Source: Fluctibacter halophilus (GTDB lineage: Bacteria; Pseudomonadota; Gammaproteobacteria; Enterobacterales; Alteromonadaceae). From it: DNA of 64,000 nucleotides. This document shows positions 44,537 through 54,685 of the stretch, piece by piece. How positions within the stretch are numbered: the first letter of the stretch is position 1; each line of letters begins with the position of its first letter. A model generated the notes under the pieces. It was not told where the DNA came from and made no database searches. It saw nothing but the letters and a program-made list of their open reading frames with translations. A program made the position numbers and the translations under genes. The stretch covers positions 976,433 to 1,040,432 of the forward strand of contig NZ_JAJEWP010000001.1 of assembly GCF_020687825.1 (NCBI RefSeq), given 5' to 3'.

Positions 44537-46285
44537 TCAGGCCGGCCGATTGGCGATCCACAAGGTCTGATAGGGATGTAAGGTCAGGCTGGGATCATCC
44601 AGTGAAATGGCGCTGTCGGTTATCAGGTCGACCCAGTGATCGGTGCCTATCAAATTGATGTCAGACAAATGAATATCCTGGTTCTCATCTGATACGTTAC
44701 TGATACAAAAGATGCTTTGGCGACGATCGATGCTTTGCCGCCAGAACCCGAACACGGCATCACCCAACTGCAGCGTAAATTGGGTCGCATTGGGATGAAA
44801 CGCAGGTTGCTGAGTACGCACCTGCATTAAGCTTTGTAAGCGGCTTAGCACTTTGTGATGCGTTGAAACAGGGTCTGCCAGGGCACTTTGCAGCGCCTGA
44901 TAGTCCCAGCGGTGCCGGTTAATGGAGCGGTTGTGGCTGGTGTTTTTGACTTTTTCATAGTCATTCTGAGTGCCCAGCAGGGAATGAATATAAATGCCGG
45001 GGATCCCTTCCATGCCTAACATGATGGCGTGGGCGCAAATCATTCGTTCCAGTCCCCATTTATCCGCACCGCGCACCGTACCCTGCAGCGCATCGTACAG
45101 TGCGATGTTGATCTCATACGGTTGTTGTTGACCACTGGCGGCGGTGCGCCAGGAAACCAGGCCGCCAAATTGCTGCATGGTAGACAGTAAGGTATTGAGT
45201 TCGATTTCACTCAGTAGTCCCTCAACCGGACGCAAACCAATGCCATCATGGGACGCAATAAAATTGAAATAGGTGGTGCCGTTCTGGGCCGGCGGCATGC
45301 TCATCATCCAGTTTTTCAAATGCTGGCAATTGCCGGTGATCAGGGTGTTAACCAACAGGGGGGGTAATGAAAAGTTATAGATGGCATGGGCTTCATTGGC
45401 ATTACCGAAGTAGGTCAGGTTTTCACGGTTGGGAATGTTGGTTTCAGTGATCAACACGGCACTGGAACGGGCGTGTTCAACCAGTGTGCGCAACAACCTG
45501 ACCACTTCGTGGGTTTGCGGCAGGTTGATGCACGGCGTGGTGATGTCCTTCCATAAAAAAGCGACTGCATCAAGGCGAAAGATGTCGACACCCATGTCCA
45601 GGTACTGGCGCATGATACTGACAAAGGTGGTCAGTACCGCAGGATTACGAAAATCAAAGTCGACCTGATCATGGCTGAAGGTGCACCAGACATATTGGGT
45701 GCCAGATGCGGTCTGGGTTTCACGCAACAGTTCCGAGGTGCGCGGCCTGACCACGGATGACAGATCATCCTGAGGGCTGGCCGTCATGAAGAAGTCATGC
45801 CCAATCCCTTCGCCTTTGATGAAATTATCAAACCAGACGCTGCGCGACGAACAGTGATTGATCACCACATCGGCCATCAGACGGAATTCACTGGCAATCC
45901 CCTGAATATCCTGCCAGTCGCCGAGGGCTTCATTAACACTGGAGTAGTCAATCACCGCAAAACCATCATCCGAGCTGTAAGGAAAAAATGGCAAGATGTG
46001 CACGCCATTGAGGTAGCCTTTGGCGTAGCGGTGCAAAAAGTGATGCAGCGTATGTAACGGATGCTCGTCTTCTTCCAGCAGGCTGTCACCATAGGTGATC
46101 AGGATGATGTCCTCCTGTGACCAGTGGTTCTGATGCGGCACCGGCTCATTGTAGGGATGATCCAGTCGCATGGTTGCCAGCAGGTCCGTTGCCAGTGCAC
46201 CGGTATCGACATCCATGCCGGCGTAGATGGTGTCCAGATGGTGCAGCACTTTATCGTGCAGGGTCGGTGACGGTTGGGTACTCAT
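44537..46285 (-). CDS. GH13_18 phosphorylase, probable glucosylglycerate phosphorylase
   Basis: A 582-residue glycoside phosphorylase of the sucrose-phosphorylase subfamily. Catalytic residues are D239 (FRLDAV, nucleophile), E281 (ITETN, acid/base) and D347 (SHDGIG). The subfamily includes sucrose, sucrose-6-phosphate and glucosylglycerate phosphorylases. The neighbouring genes for making glucosyl-3-phosphoglycerate and phosphorylating glycerate argue for glucosylglycerate, giving glucose-1-phosphate and D-glycerate; this is context-based. The start is 4 bp after the synthase stop, so it is the last gene of a tight four-gene operon. Confidence 0.82.
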   Translation of the reverse strand: MSTQPSPTLHDKVLHHLDTIYAGMDVDTGALATDLLATMRLDHPYNEPVPHQNHWSQEDIILITYGDSLLEEDEHPLHTLHHFLHRYAKGYLNGVHILPFFPYSSDDGFAVIDYSSVNEALGDWQDIQGIASEFRLMADVVINHCSSRSVWFDNFIKGEGIGHDFFMTASPQDDLSSVVRPRTSELLRETQTASGTQYVWCTFSHDQVDFDFRNPAVLTTFVSIMRQYLDMGVDIFRLDAVAFLWKDITTPCINLPQTHEVVRLLRTLVEHARSSAVLITETNIPNRENLTYFGNANEAHAIYNFSLPPLLVNTLITGNCQHLKNWMMSMPPAQNGTTYFNFIASHDGIGLRPVEGLLSEIELNTLLSTMQQFGGLVSWRTAASGQQQPYEINIALYDALQGTVRGADKWGLERMICAHAIMLGMEGIPGIYIHSLLGTQNDYEKVKNTSHNRSINRHRWDYQALQSALADPVSTHHKVLSRLQSLMQVRTQQPAFHPNATQFTLQLGDAVFGFWRQSIDRRQSIFCISNVSDENQDIHLSDINLIGTDHWVDLITDSAISLDDPSLTLHPYQTLWIANRPA

Positions 46286-46289
46286 GGGC

Positions 46290-47513
46290 TTACCCCCTGA
46301 ATTCCAGGTAGTCTTCTTCCACGGCGTTTTTCAGCCGCTCTAAAATGTCTGGCGCGGCGCTGACAACGCGGTTCCAGGACGGAATGAACGGTGTTTCCAT
46401 GGGATTGTCGAGGAAACTTTGTCCGGCTTTCATAATGTTCTGAGCAAACATTTCTACCGCTTTTTCTTCATTATGGATATCCAGCTTGAGGCCGTTCATA
46501 ACCGCGTCGTTGTGATAGGTTTCAATAAAATCCAGCGCGATGCGGAAGTAGGTTGCCTTCAGTGAGCGAAAGGTTTCACTTGAAAAGGTTTGCCCCTGGG
46601 TGGCGAGCTTGCGAAACAAGGCTTTGGTGATATCAATGGACATCTTTGATAACCCGCCTTGATCATTGTGCAGCGACAAATCCTGGTGTTTATGATCATA
46701 GGTTTTGGCGATGTCGACCTGGCACAGGCGGTTGTGGCTATAGTTACGGTGCATTTCTGACAATACACCGATTTCCAATCCCCAGTCGCTGGGTATACGA
46801 ATGTCGTTGAGTACGTCGCGGCGAAACGAAAACTCCCCCGCCAGTGGATAGCGGAAGCTGTCCATGAATTCCAGGTATTCACTTTCGCCCACGATACGTT
46901 TTAACGCCCGCAACAACGGGGTTACCAGAAGTCGTGAAACGCGGCCATTGATCTTGCCGTCTGCAACCCGGGCGTAATAGCCCTTACAGAATTCGTAGTT
47001 GAAATTGGGGTTGGCCACCGGGTAGATCAAACGGGCCAACAAGTGCCTGTCATAGGTGAGGATGTCACAATCATGCAGTGCGACGGACTCTGCTTTACCA
47101 CTGGCCAGGATATAGCCCATGCAATACCAGACATTCCGCCCTTTGCCGAGTTCTTTCGGGGCCAGACCCAGTTCAGCCAGTTCGGCATCGATGGCTTTCA
47201 GTCTCGGACCGTCGTTCCACAGAATACGGTGATGTTGTGGCAGGGTGTCAAAGAATTTCAGTGCGTACTGATACTGCGCTTGATCAGCACGATCCAGTCC
47301 GATCACGATTTGTGACAAGTAGGGGACTTGGGCAATGTTCTGAATAATATTACTCAATGCCGGTCCTTCCAGTTCGGAAAACAATGAGGGTAACAACACC
47401 GCCATCGGTCGTTTACGGGAAAAGGACAGCAACTCTTCTTCAAGGTCTTCAATGGGGCGCTCATCCAGGTTGTGTAGAGTGGTGACCACACCGTTTTGGT
47501 AAAAATCTGCCAT
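46290..47513 (-). CDS. glucosyl-3-phosphoglycerate synthase-like glycosyltransferase (GT81)
   Basis: A 407-residue GT-A type glycosyltransferase. The metal-binding D148-C-D150 follows [15 protein letters not shown] and the GKGRNVW segment resemble glucosyl-3-phosphoglycerate synthases, which join glucose from a nucleotide sugar to 3-phosphoglycerate. Context supports glucose rather than mannose, but the donor and sugar are inferred. AGGAGG precedes the start, 8 bp after the phosphatase stop. Confidence 0.82.
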   Translation of the reverse strand: MADFYQNGVVTTLHNLDERPIEDLEEELLSFSRKRPMAVLLPSLFSELEGPALSNIIQNIAQVPYLSQIVIGLDRADQAQYQYALKFFDTLPQHHRILWNDGPRLKAIDAELAELGLAPKELGKGRNVWYCMGYILASGKAESVALHDCDILTYDRHLLARLIYPVANPNFNYEFCKGYYARVADGKINGRVSRLLVTPLLRALKRIVGESEYLEFMDSFRYPLAGEFSFRRDVLNDIRIPSDWGLEIGVLSEMHRNYSHNRLCQVDIAKTYDHKHQDLSLHNDQGGLSKMSIDITKALFRKLATQGQTFSSETFRSLKATYFRIALDFIETYHNDAVMNGLKLDIHNEEKAVEMFAQNIMKAGQSFLDNPMETPFIPSWNRVVSAAPDILERLKNAVEEDYLEFRG

Positions 47514-47521
47514 AAAGCCTC

Positions 47522-48343
47522 CTAGACCTGTTGTTCAAGCAGTTGAGTTAACATTTCGTTCCAACCCGCCGGGCCTTCCAGCGTGCTGGTTAAACAATGG
47601 GGATGTCCTTGTACCGTCGGCGGTGGGTTAACCGGCGACAGGATCCGAATGGCGACGTCCGCCGCCTGTAGCATGGCGATGTCATTGTTGCCATCACCCA
47701 GGGCAATGCTGCGGCAGGGTTTGTGCGGATACTGGCGGCGCCATTCCTGCATAAACCAACGCAGCGCCTGACCCTTATTGCAATCACCTGACACATGGAT
47801 AAAGCGACCGCCTTGCAGTGGGGTGGCGCCATTTTGGCGCAAGTCGTCCATGAACTGCTGTTTTTGTTGTTCGCTACCGCGCCAAAGTACCGGCTCACCG
47901 TACTGACGCTGCGCCGCCAGTGCCGCTTGGGCGGGACTCAGACCGGTAGCAGCCACGATGTCATCCAGGCTCATATCGCTAAAACCCACAAAGCTGTCGG
48001 GATACCGTTCTTTGACCTGACGCAATAAATTGGTCCAGTAGTGTTTACGGGAACAAAACTGGTGCACCCAATGATCATCCTGCCATTGGGTGCCAGGGGG
48101 TTTTTGCTCAAAAAAACCATGGGGAATATGAATTGCGGCGCCATTTTCAACACAAAATGGCCCGTCGAGTCCGAGCGTTTCACGCAGCACGCGCATTTCT
48201 GCGTAGGTTTTACTGGTGTTGGGGATGACTGGAATGCCCAACTGTTTTAGCCTGTTCAGCATGGGTATGGCGGCATCCATGCTGTAGGTATGGTGATCCA
48301 GCAAAGTACCGTCCATGTCGGTGAATACTACGAACTCGGTCAT
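47522..48343 (-). CDS. HAD-family glucosyl/mannosyl-3-phosphoglycerate phosphatase
   Basis: A 273-residue HAD phosphatase. The nucleophile is D9 with acid/base D11 (TDMDGT); the cap domain follows, and ALGDGNNDIAML binds magnesium. The MPGP/YedP subgroup is indicated by NTSKTYAEM and the cap sequence. It would remove phosphate from glucosyl-3-phosphoglycerate made by the neighbour. Its ATG directly follows the kinase stop (TAAATG), with GGAAAGGA upstream. Confidence 0.85.
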   Translation of the reverse strand: MTEFVVFTDMDGTLLDHHTYSMDAAIPMLNRLKQLGIPVIPNTSKTYAEMRVLRETLGLDGPFCVENGAAIHIPHGFFEQKPPGTQWQDDHWVHQFCSRKHYWTNLLRQVKERYPDSFVGFSDMSLDDIVAATGLSPAQAALAAQRQYGEPVLWRGSEQQKQQFMDDLRQNGATPLQGGRFIHVSGDCNKGQALRWFMQEWRRQYPHKPCRSIALGDGNNDIAMLQAADVAIRILSPVNPPPTVQGHPHCLTSTLEGPAGWNEMLTQLLEQQV

Positions 48344-49216
48344 TTAGTCCTTTCCCCTTTGGTGACAACTGTTGATGTGACGATGGGTATTCAGGCTGTA
48401 TACCCAGTCGCAATGGAATGGCAAGGTGGCCAGACCGTGTTCCGTGAGTCGCTGATAGTGTTGAATGAACCGTTTCACCTGTTCAGCGCTCATGATGCCG
48501 GGAGCATCCGATCCCATGCGTGCCGCGAGCTTGTGTTCCTGCTCCAGTCGCCATTGGTAGATACAGGCAAATGACGGTGCTTTTAGCATGACCCAATGAT
48601 CCATATGGGCATACAACGGTACGTAATCGGTGGCTAATACCTGGTTAACGTAGCGGCGCCATACACCGTTTGGATCTTCTTCGGCCTCCAGTGCATTGAC
48701 GGGTTGCAACAGGGCATTGGCTGTTTGCGGGCGAACGCCCCAACACCATCCTTCAAACAATACAATGTCGGCGTGTGAGCAATGGGACCATTGTTGCCGT
48801 GGCACTGGATCATCCATCGATTTGTCAAATCGCGGCAGGGCCACGTCGGTGCTGTCACGTAACGCCATCAGCACATCGGCCATACTCTTGGTGTCGTGGG
48901 TGCCCGGCACACCGCGGGTAGCTAGCAGTGGATGAACGGTACGGGCCAGTTCAGCCCGTTGCTGGCGTGACAAGTAAAAGTCATCCAGCGACAGGTTGGC
49001 GACCGAGAGACCGCAGCGACGGCTAAAGTAATCGCTCAGAAACGCGGTCAGGGTTGATTTCCCTGACCCCTGTGCACCGTTAACACCAACGAAAAGGGGG
49101 CCGTTTGCACTATCATGGTGCACTTCAATCTGCTCCGCCAAGGGAATGAACCATTTTTGCGCAGTGTGTATAAATGACTGATCTAATGCATTTTTTTCAG
49201 CAAACTCATTAAGCAT
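48344..49216 (-). CDS. D-glycerate 3-kinase-like P-loop kinase
   Basis: A 290-residue kinase of the phosphoribulokinase/uridine-kinase superfamily. Walker A is G47-A-Q-G-S-G-K53-S; LSLDDFYLSRQQR and GVPGTHD are characteristic of the plant-type D-glycerate 3-kinases and YggC-like proteins, and FEGWCWGVRP is the Walker B region. It should make 3-phosphoglycerate from D-glycerate. ATG 49216 has AGGA ten bases upstream; ATG 49258 lacks any ribosome site. It is the first gene of the four-gene operon. Confidence 0.84.
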   Translation of the reverse strand: MLNEFAEKNALDQSFIHTAQKWFIPLAEQIEVHHDSANGPLFVGVNGAQGSGKSTLTAFLSDYFSRRCGLSVANLSLDDFYLSRQQRAELARTVHPLLATRGVPGTHDTKSMADVLMALRDSTDVALPRFDKSMDDPVPRQQWSHCSHADIVLFEGWCWGVRPQTANALLQPVNALEAEEDPNGVWRRYVNQVLATDYVPLYAHMDHWVMLKAPSFACIYQWRLEQEHKLAARMGSDAPGIMSAEQVKRFIQHYQRLTEHGLATLPFHCDWVYSLNTHRHINSCHQRGKD

Positions 49217-49318
49217 AGTGGGTGTTCCTGAGCAATTTTGCACCACAATTAACGGCATTATGTAAGAGTAGCATCAACATATGTGCCAGGGTGGTTGTGC
49301 AGTGACATGACAAACAGG

Positions 49319-49348
49319 TTCACAGTGTTGGGTGGATTAGCGTATGCT
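49319..49348 (+). promoter_or_regulatory. candidate moa operon promoter
   Basis: TTCACA (49319-49324) and TATGCT (49343-49348) are 18 bp apart and lie before the Moco-type riboswitch. Matches to consensus are moderate. Confidence 0.4.
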
Positions 49349-49395
49349 TAAGCCTGAACATAAATGAAATGATCGGGCCTTTTGCCCGGTCAAAC

Positions 49396-49516
49396 AGACA
49401 ATCTCCGAGCCTGTGTACCTACGTTGTTATCAATACGGTGGGCAGGCCGAGTGCCCTGGCGCTCCAGGGTTGGAAGAGAAATCGACCAGCCTCCCGGTAC
49501 TGTTAGGCAGTACACA
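49396..49516 (+). ncRNA. molybdenum-cofactor (Moco) riboswitch
   Basis: The moaA leader contains the two ends I associate with the Moco RNA motif: CTCCGAGCC (49403-49411) and AAATCGACCAGCCTCCCG (near 49479-49496), about 70 bases apart. Inside is a perfect hairpin CCCTGG/CCAGGG (49454-49459 with 49464-49469). At the 3' end two pairings compete: GTACC (49415-49419) with GGTAC (49496-49500), or GTACTG/CAGTAC (49497-49502 with 49508-49513). The element lies 20-140 bp before moaA, where this class controls Moco genes in E. coli. The class assignment is by recall of the motif. Confidence 0.8.
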
Positions 49517-49535
49517 TTTGGAAAGGTGATTAATC

Positions 49536-50504
49536 ATGCTACAAGACCCCTATGGCAGGCGTTTCCATTATCTGCGCCTGTCTGTCACGGACGTATGTAA
49601 TTTCCGCTGTGATTATTGCTTGCCGGATGGCTACGAAGGCGATGGCCCCTCGGGCTTTTTAAGCGTGCCTGAAATCGAACGGTTGGTCAGAGGCTTTGCT
49701 GCAGAAGGCACCCGTAAACTTCGTATCACCGGTGGAGAACCCTCGCTGCGTAAAGATCTCGGCGCGATCCTGTCCCGTTGCCGCGCGATCGACGGTATTG
49801 AAAAGCTGGCCATTACCACCAACGGTCATCGATTGGCCAGGCATCTGCCGATGTGGCGCGATGCAGGGGTGGATCAAATCAATATCAGTATCGATAGCCT
49901 AGATGCGCGGGTCTTTCACCGCATCACCGGTCATGATCAGTTACACCAGATCCTGCAAGCCATCGAGCAGGCACTGGCCATGGGCTTCAAGATTAAAGTG
50001 AACGCCGTACTGATGCGCGGGGTTACCGAACAGGGCATGACGGACTGGTTAGGGTGGCTCAAGCAGACGCCGGTAACATTACGCCTGATTGAACTGATGG
50101 AAACCGGCGATCATGGGCGTTTTTTCAATCAGTACCATACCTCAGGTGAGCCGTTGTTATTGGATTTGCTGTCGCGGGGATGGACACGTCAGGACCGTAC
50201 GCTGGATGCGGGCCCGGCGATTGAGCTGAGCCATCCCGAGTACGCGGGACAAATGGGCTTTATCCTGCCTTACAGTAAAGATTTCTGCACTACCTGTAAT
50301 CGTTTACGGGTATCGGCTACCGGCGATCTGCACCTGTGCTTGTTTGCCGAGCAGGGATTGTCTCTGCGCGATTACCTGCAACAGGACGATACCACTGAGT
50401 TACGCCATGCGCTGCGACGCTTATTGCAGGATAAAGGCGCCAAACACTGGCTGGATGAGGGCAAGACCGGGGCTACCCGACACCTGGCCATGATCGGTGG
50501 CTGA
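49536..50504 (+). CDS. moaA: GTP 3',8-cyclase MoaA
   Basis: A 322-residue radical SAM enzyme for the first step of molybdopterin synthesis. The N-terminal cluster uses C21, C25 and C28 (CNFRCDYC); the C-terminal cluster uses CTTCNRLRVSATGDLHLC. The protein ends with the conserved Gly-Gly. GGAAAGG precedes the start, and the Moco-type riboswitch lies upstream. mobA begins 4 bp after the stop. Confidence 0.97.
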   Translation: MLQDPYGRRFHYLRLSVTDVCNFRCDYCLPDGYEGDGPSGFLSVPEIERLVRGFAAEGTRKLRITGGEPSLRKDLGAILSRCRAIDGIEKLAITTNGHRLARHLPMWRDAGVDQINISIDSLDARVFHRITGHDQLHQILQAIEQALAMGFKIKVNAVLMRGVTEQGMTDWLGWLKQTPVTLRLIELMETGDHGRFFNQYHTSGEPLLLDLLSRGWTRQDRTLDAGPAIELSHPEYAGQMGFILPYSKDFCTTCNRLRVSATGDLHLCLFAEQGLSLRDYLQQDDTTELRHALRRLLQDKGAKHWLDEGKTGATRHLAMIGG

Positions 50505-50508
50505 CACC

Positions 50509-51078
50509 ATGTTAGTTGATGGCATTGTATTGTGTGGGGGCAAATCCTCACGGATGGGACAGAACAAAAGTACATTAGCGTTTGGCGCGATGTCCTGGCG
50601 GCAGTGGAGTGCAGTGCGTTTACGCGAGGCGGGTGTGCAACAGGTCTGGTTCAGTGGTCATTCCGGCTCAGAGGGGATCCCGGACCAGTATCCTCACGGC
50701 GGCCCAGTTTGTGCAATCACCAGCTGTATTCAGGCCCGGGCAGGGCATGTCGATGGTTTGTGCATTGTGCCGGTTGATATGCCCATGCTGAGTGTATCAA
50801 GCCTTAAGCACCTGATAGGGTATGGGGTGCAATCGGGCGAACCGTGTCATTTCAGCCACCATCCGATGCCGCTGTACCTACCACTAACACCCGCGTCAGG
50901 GCTGCATGAGCAGAGACCTGACAACCTGATAAATCATTCTCTCAAGGCGTGGCTGAGTTCTCTGTCAGCGCGCCAAGTTGCTTTTCAGGGTGATGACACA
51001 GAACTGGTCAATATCAACACCCCGCAGGCACTAAAACAATGGAAGCCCTATTTACAGGAGGAACACCATGTCGGCTGA
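50509..51078 (+). CDS. mobA: MobA-type molybdenum cofactor nucleotidyltransferase
   Basis: A 189-residue nucleotidyltransferase. The P-loop-like LCGGKSSRMGQNK (residues 8-20) and VPVDMPML are the MobA signatures for attaching GMP to the cofactor. It is slightly short for MobA. ATG 50509 is preferred over GTG 50497, which overlaps the moaA end. The 3' end overlaps moaB by 11 bp. Confidence 0.9.
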   Translation: MLVDGIVLCGGKSSRMGQNKSTLAFGAMSWRQWSAVRLREAGVQQVWFSGHSGSEGIPDQYPHGGPVCAITSCIQARAGHVDGLCIVPVDMPMLSVSSLKHLIGYGVQSGEPCHFSHHPMPLYLPLTPASGLHEQRPDNLINHSLKAWLSSLSARQVAFQGDDTELVNINTPQALKQWKPYLQEEHHVG

Positions 51079-51589
51079 CACATCGATGAAACCACTCAAT
51101 ATCGCGGTATTGACGGTTTCTGATACCCGAACCCTTGAAACCGATACGTCGGGACAATACCTGGTCGACACATTGCAAGATGACGGGCACCGATTGGCGA
51201 AACGGCAGTTGTGTGTTGATGATAAATATCAGATGCGCGCGATCGTGTCTGACTGGATAGCCGATCCGGCCATTCAGGTTATCCTGGTGACCGGTGGCAC
51301 AGGATTTACCGACCGCGATTCAACCCCTGAAGCGCTGGCGGTGTTGTTTGACAAGACCGTTGACGGATTTGGTGAACTGTTTCGGGCGATTTCCTACCAG
51401 GAAATCGGTACCTCTACGGTACAATCCCGTGCGATAGCGGGGATTGCCAACCATACCGGTATATTCTGTCTGCCGGGCTCAACCGGCGCGTGCAAAACCG
51501 CCTGGCAGGGGATCCTTCACAGCCAACTGGACAGTCGGCATCGTCCGTGTAATTTTGTTGACCACTTCAGCTCGGGGGATGGGGCATGA
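51068..51589 (+). CDS. moaB: MoaB molybdopterin adenylyltransferase-like protein
   Basis: A 173-residue protein of the MoCF-biosynthesis fold, with [19 protein letters not shown] (about residues 75-85) and [12 protein letters not shown]. It is thought to adenylate molybdopterin or be a paralogue of that enzyme. AGGAGG lies within mobA just before the ATG, and the 3' end overlaps moaC as ATGA. Confidence 0.95.
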   Translation: MSADTSMKPLNIAVLTVSDTRTLETDTSGQYLVDTLQDDGHRLAKRQLCVDDKYQMRAIVSDWIADPAIQVILVTGGTGFTDRDSTPEALAVLFDKTVDGFGELFRAISYQEIGTSTVQSRAIAGIANHTGIFCLPGSTGACKTAWQGILHSQLDSRHRPCNFVDHFSSGDGA

Positions 51590-52089
51590 CGCAACACAGC
51601 CCTTTTACTCACCTCAATGAGCAGGGTGAGGCCAACATGGTCGACGTATCCGACAAAGCCGTCACCGTGCGGGAAGCCGTAGCGCAAGCCCGCGTTTTCA
51701 TGGCGCAGGCAACCTTTGACCTGTTGCAACAGGGGCAGCATGCCAAAGGCGACGTGCTGGCTGTGGCTCGCATTGCCGGCATACAGGCGGCCAAACGCTG
51801 TGCCGATCTCATTCCTTTGTGTCATCCGTTAATGTTGAGCAAAGTGGATGTGGATTTTACTTTGCAGCCAGAACAGCATTGTCTGGCTATCCGCGCCCGC
51901 TGCAAGCTGTCGGGCCAGACCGGTGTCGAAATGGAAGCCCTGACGGCGGTCTCCGTTGCCGCGCTGACCGTGTACGACATGTGCAAAGCGGTCGACAAGC
52001 ACATGCGCATCGACGACATCAAAGTGGTTAAGAAGCAGGGGGGCAAACAGGATTTTGATGTCTCGGACAACGGAGTGGCAGATGATTAA
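51586..52089 (+). CDS. moaC: cyclic pyranopterin monophosphate synthase MoaC
   Basis: A 167-residue enzyme that completes the second half of the MoaA reaction. Diagnostic segments are [33 protein letters not shown] and [23 protein letters not shown]. It overlaps moaB by 4 bp and moaD by 8 bp, so these genes are translated in a coupled way. Confidence 0.97.
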   Translation: MTQHSPFTHLNEQGEANMVDVSDKAVTVREAVAQARVFMAQATFDLLQQGQHAKGDVLAVARIAGIQAAKRCADLIPLCHPLMLSKVDVDFTLQPEQHCLAIRARCKLSGQTGVEMEALTAVSVAALTVYDMCKAVDKHMRIDDIKVVKKQGGKQDFDVSDNGVADD

Positions 52090-52327
52090 AGTACTGTTTT
52101 TCGCTCAATTGAAAGACGTGTTGGGCACCGGCCAACTGGAAATCGACGAACCGATCAATGACGTCGCAGCGTTACGTCGCACATTACAGGCGCGCGGCGA
52201 ACTCTGGTCAGAATACCTGTCTGCACAACGGGCACTGGTTGCGGTTAACCAAACCATTGCCCATGAAGATACCCGCATTGGTCCTAACGACGAGGTGGCC
52301 TTTTTCCCACCGGTAACCGGAGGCTAG
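52082..52327 (+). CDS. moaD: molybdopterin synthase sulphur carrier subunit MoaD
   Basis: An 81-residue ubiquitin-fold protein ending in Gly-Gly (FFPPVTGG), the site for thiocarboxylation. [10 protein letters not shown] and [12 protein letters not shown] are typical. ATG 52082 is seven bases after GGAG; upstream frames belong to moaC. No moeB is in this window to activate it. Confidence 0.96.
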   Translation: MIKVLFFAQLKDVLGTGQLEIDEPINDVAALRRTLQARGELWSEYLSAQRALVAVNQTIAHEDTRIGPNDEVAFFPPVTGG

Positions 52328-52333
52328 GCCAGC

Positions 52334-52813
52334 GTGACAATTTCAGTGTCAGTATCAACGCAGGTATTGGACATACAGCAACTCTCGGCAGCGCTGCAAA
52401 CGGCGAGTCTGGGAAAATGTGGGGCATTGGTGACCTTCACCGGCCTGGTGCGTGACTTTTCTACCTTGTCCAATGTCGACGCCCTGAGCCTGGAGCACTA
52501 TCCCGGTATGACCGAACGGGCCATGGCAGCGCTGGCTGAGCAGGCCAAGGACCGCTGGGCAGTCGAACATGTGGTGGTGTGTCACCGCGTGGGTGAGATG
52601 CAATCCGGTGATGTGATAGTGTTTGTCGGCATTGCCAGTGCCCATCGCGCAGCGGCGTTCGATGCAGCTCAATTTATCATGGATCAGCTAAAGACCTGCG
52701 TGCCATTGTGGAAGAAAGAGCGCAGTAATGGTCAGTGGCACTGGACGGCGCAAAAAGACAGTGATCGCAGCCAGGCAGCACGCTGGAGCGCACCTTCTGG
52801 CAACGGCGACTAG
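52334..52813 (+). CDS. moaE: molybdopterin synthase catalytic subunit MoaE
   Basis: A 159-residue catalytic subunit with [44 protein letters not shown] and PLWKKER (the last contains the active Lys region). The start is GTG, with GGAGGC upstream. It is the last gene of the moa operon; its stop shares the palindrome CTAG with the cmoB stop on the other strand. Confidence 0.96.
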   Translation: MTISVSVSTQVLDIQQLSAALQTASLGKCGALVTFTGLVRDFSTLSNVDALSLEHYPGMTERAMAALAEQAKDRWAVEHVVVCHRVGEMQSGDVIVFVGIASAHRAAAFDAAQFIMDQLKTCVPLWKKERSNGQWHWTAQKDSDRSQAARWSAPSGNGD

Positions 52814-53778
52814 GTGTTAGCGATCAACACCGCGCGCAAGGGGGCGGGATAGCCCTCGATGGTTTTGTTAGGATCCGTCGGATCGAGGAAATCTTGCAGT
52901 GATTGTCCGGTCATCCACTCGGTACTGCGTTGTTCCTGCACCGAGGTCTGATCCACATCCACCACGCGGATGTTTTTAAAGCCGACCCGCGCCATCCATA
53001 CCGTTAATGCGGCGGTACTGGGCAGATACCACACATTCCGCATCTGTGCATACCGCTCGCCAGGCATGAACACTGTCTGCTCATCACCCTCGACCACCAG
53101 GGTTTCCAGCACCAGTTCTCCCCCCGGGCGCAATTGGGCTTTCAACTGATGCAGAAAGTCGATCGGACTTCGGCGATGGTACAGCACGCCCATCGAAAAC
53201 ACCGTGTCAAAACCCCGTAATTCCGGTAACTGCTCGATACCCAATGGCACCAGATGGATGCGGGGATCGGGATTGAAGCGTTTGATGGCCTGAAATTGGA
53301 TCAGAAACAATTGGGACGGATCGGCGCCGACCACCAGGCTGGGATCCTGTGCCAGCATACGCCACATGTGATAGCCGCTGCCACAGCCTACATCAAGCAC
53401 ACGCCGCTGGGTGAGGGGGCTGATATGGGGAGCTACCCGATCCCATTTCCAGTCGGAACGCCATTCTGTGTCGATGTGCACATCGTGAATAAAAAACGGC
53501 CCTTTGCGCCAGGGCTGGAACTGCATCAACAACCCCTTGATCTGACGTTGGGTGTAGTCATCGATATCGTCAGCACTGCCAAAGCGCACCTCGGGATCGA
53601 GTTGGATCGATGTCGGCTCTGTGGCGGGCAACTTGTCAATCAGCTTGACCCATTTGGAAAACTCGCCGTGCAGTTGCTCTCGTTGCCACTGACTGATAGC
53701 AGCAGGCAATGTTTCAAGCCAATGTTGCAGCGGTGATGATGTCAGCGAACGGTAAAGGCCCTGAAACCATTCATTCAT
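52810..53778 (-). CDS. cmoB: tRNA U34 carboxymethyltransferase CmoB
   Basis: A 322-residue enzyme that transfers the carboxymethyl group of carboxy-SAM to 5-hydroxyuridine at tRNA position 34. The methyltransferase motif [17 protein letters not shown] (about residues 124-140), [12 protein letters not shown] and [15 protein letters not shown] are diagnostic. It overlaps cmoA by 8 bp and is the downstream partner in the pair. Confidence 0.96.
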   Translation of the reverse strand: MNEWFQGLYRSLTSSPLQHWLETLPAAISQWQREQLHGEFSKWVKLIDKLPATEPTSIQLDPEVRFGSADDIDDYTQRQIKGLLMQFQPWRKGPFFIHDVHIDTEWRSDWKWDRVAPHISPLTQRRVLDVGCGSGYHMWRMLAQDPSLVVGADPSQLFLIQFQAIKRFNPDPRIHLVPLGIEQLPELRGFDTVFSMGVLYHRRSPIDFLHQLKAQLRPGGELVLETLVVEGDEQTVFMPGERYAQMRNVWYLPSTAALTVWMARVGFKNIRVVDVDQTSVQEQRSTEWMTGQSLQDFLDPTDPNKTIEGYPAPLRAVLIANT

Positions 53779-54520
53779 CGCCTGACTCCCCCTTGATTGC
53801 CATCATCGACAGAAAATTGTAGCACTGGAACCATACGCTTGGCTGTTCAAAGCCGAGCCGGGTGAGGCGGTCGAGGTGGGTCTGCAGGCTGTCCAGACGC
53901 ATGACATTTTCCAGTGCTGTGCGTTTCTGGCTGATTTCCAGTTCGCTGTAGCCGTTGCGACGTTTAAATTCATGGTGCAGATCCACCCAGGCATCATTGG
54001 TACAGGGATGGGGATGATTAACCTTTTCAGACAGGATCAGCAAACCTCCGGGTAACAGCGCATCGTAGAGGCGCTGCAACAGATCCTGGCGTACCTCTGG
54101 TTCAACGAACTGCAGGGTAAAGTTCATCACAATGACACTGGCTGGCTCAAAGTCCACATCGAGGATGTCCTGACACACAACGGTGACCGGGGTTGGCGTT
54201 TTAAAAGCTTCCACATGCAAACGACAGCGTTCGACCATCGGTTGCGAGTTATCAATGCCAATGATGCGGCATCCGTCTGTCGAAACGTAACGACCCATCG
54301 ACAGGCTCGCGCCTCCCAGGGAACAGCCCAAATCATACAGTGCGCTGTCAGGTTGGGAGAAACGTGCGGCCAGTTGTCCGATCCCGTCGATAATGGTGGT
54401 ATAACCGGGTATCGAGCGTTGGATCATGTCGGGAAACACTTCCGCCACGCGCTGATCGAAACGAAAGTCTTCCACTTCCGGGTGCGGGTGTGCGTAGAGG
54501 GCGTCGGTGGGTTGATGCAT
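53771..54520 (-). CDS. cmoA: carboxy-S-adenosyl-L-methionine synthase CmoA
   Basis: A 249-residue enzyme that makes carboxy-SAM from SAM and prephenate for Cmo[38 protein letters not shown] and NFTLQFV are characteristic. ATG 54520 is the natural start; an in-frame TTG at 54526 gives two more residues but no better ribosome site. With cmoB and cmoM this gives the whole cmo5U/mcmo5U series after the initial hydroxylation. Confidence 0.96.
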   Translation of the reverse strand: MHQPTDALYAHPHPEVEDFRFDQRVAEVFPDMIQRSIPGYTTIIDGIGQLAARFSQPDSALYDLGCSLGGASLSMGRYVSTDGCRIIGIDNSQPMVERCRLHVEAFKTPTPVTVVCQDILDVDFEPASVIVMNFTLQFVEPEVRQDLLQRLYDALLPGGLLILSEKVNHPHPCTNDAWVDLHHEFKRRNGYSELEISQKRTALENVMRLDSLQTHLDRLTRLGFEQPSVWFQCYNFLSMMAIKGESGDE

Positions 54521-54685
54521 ATACAATGGTGTCTTGATTCTGGTGGCGCAATTCTACCCGCGCAGACTCGGGCGCGCAAATCCACCAGCGCGACGAGAAT
54601 TGTTGTTAACCGCATGAAAACACTTCAATACCTGACATATTCATACTAGTCTGTAAGCACGGAGTGACATTGAAAGGAAGCCGCC

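Larger units (their letters stand above)
49217..49535. other. divergent regulatory region
   Basis: A 319 bp gap between the glucosylglycerate operon (minus) and the moa operon (plus). The right part holds the Moco-type riboswitch, a small hairpin (GATCGGGC/GCCCGGTC, 49371-49391) and a candidate promoter. In the left part, for the minus-strand operon, I find no clear hexamer pair. Confidence 0.6.
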
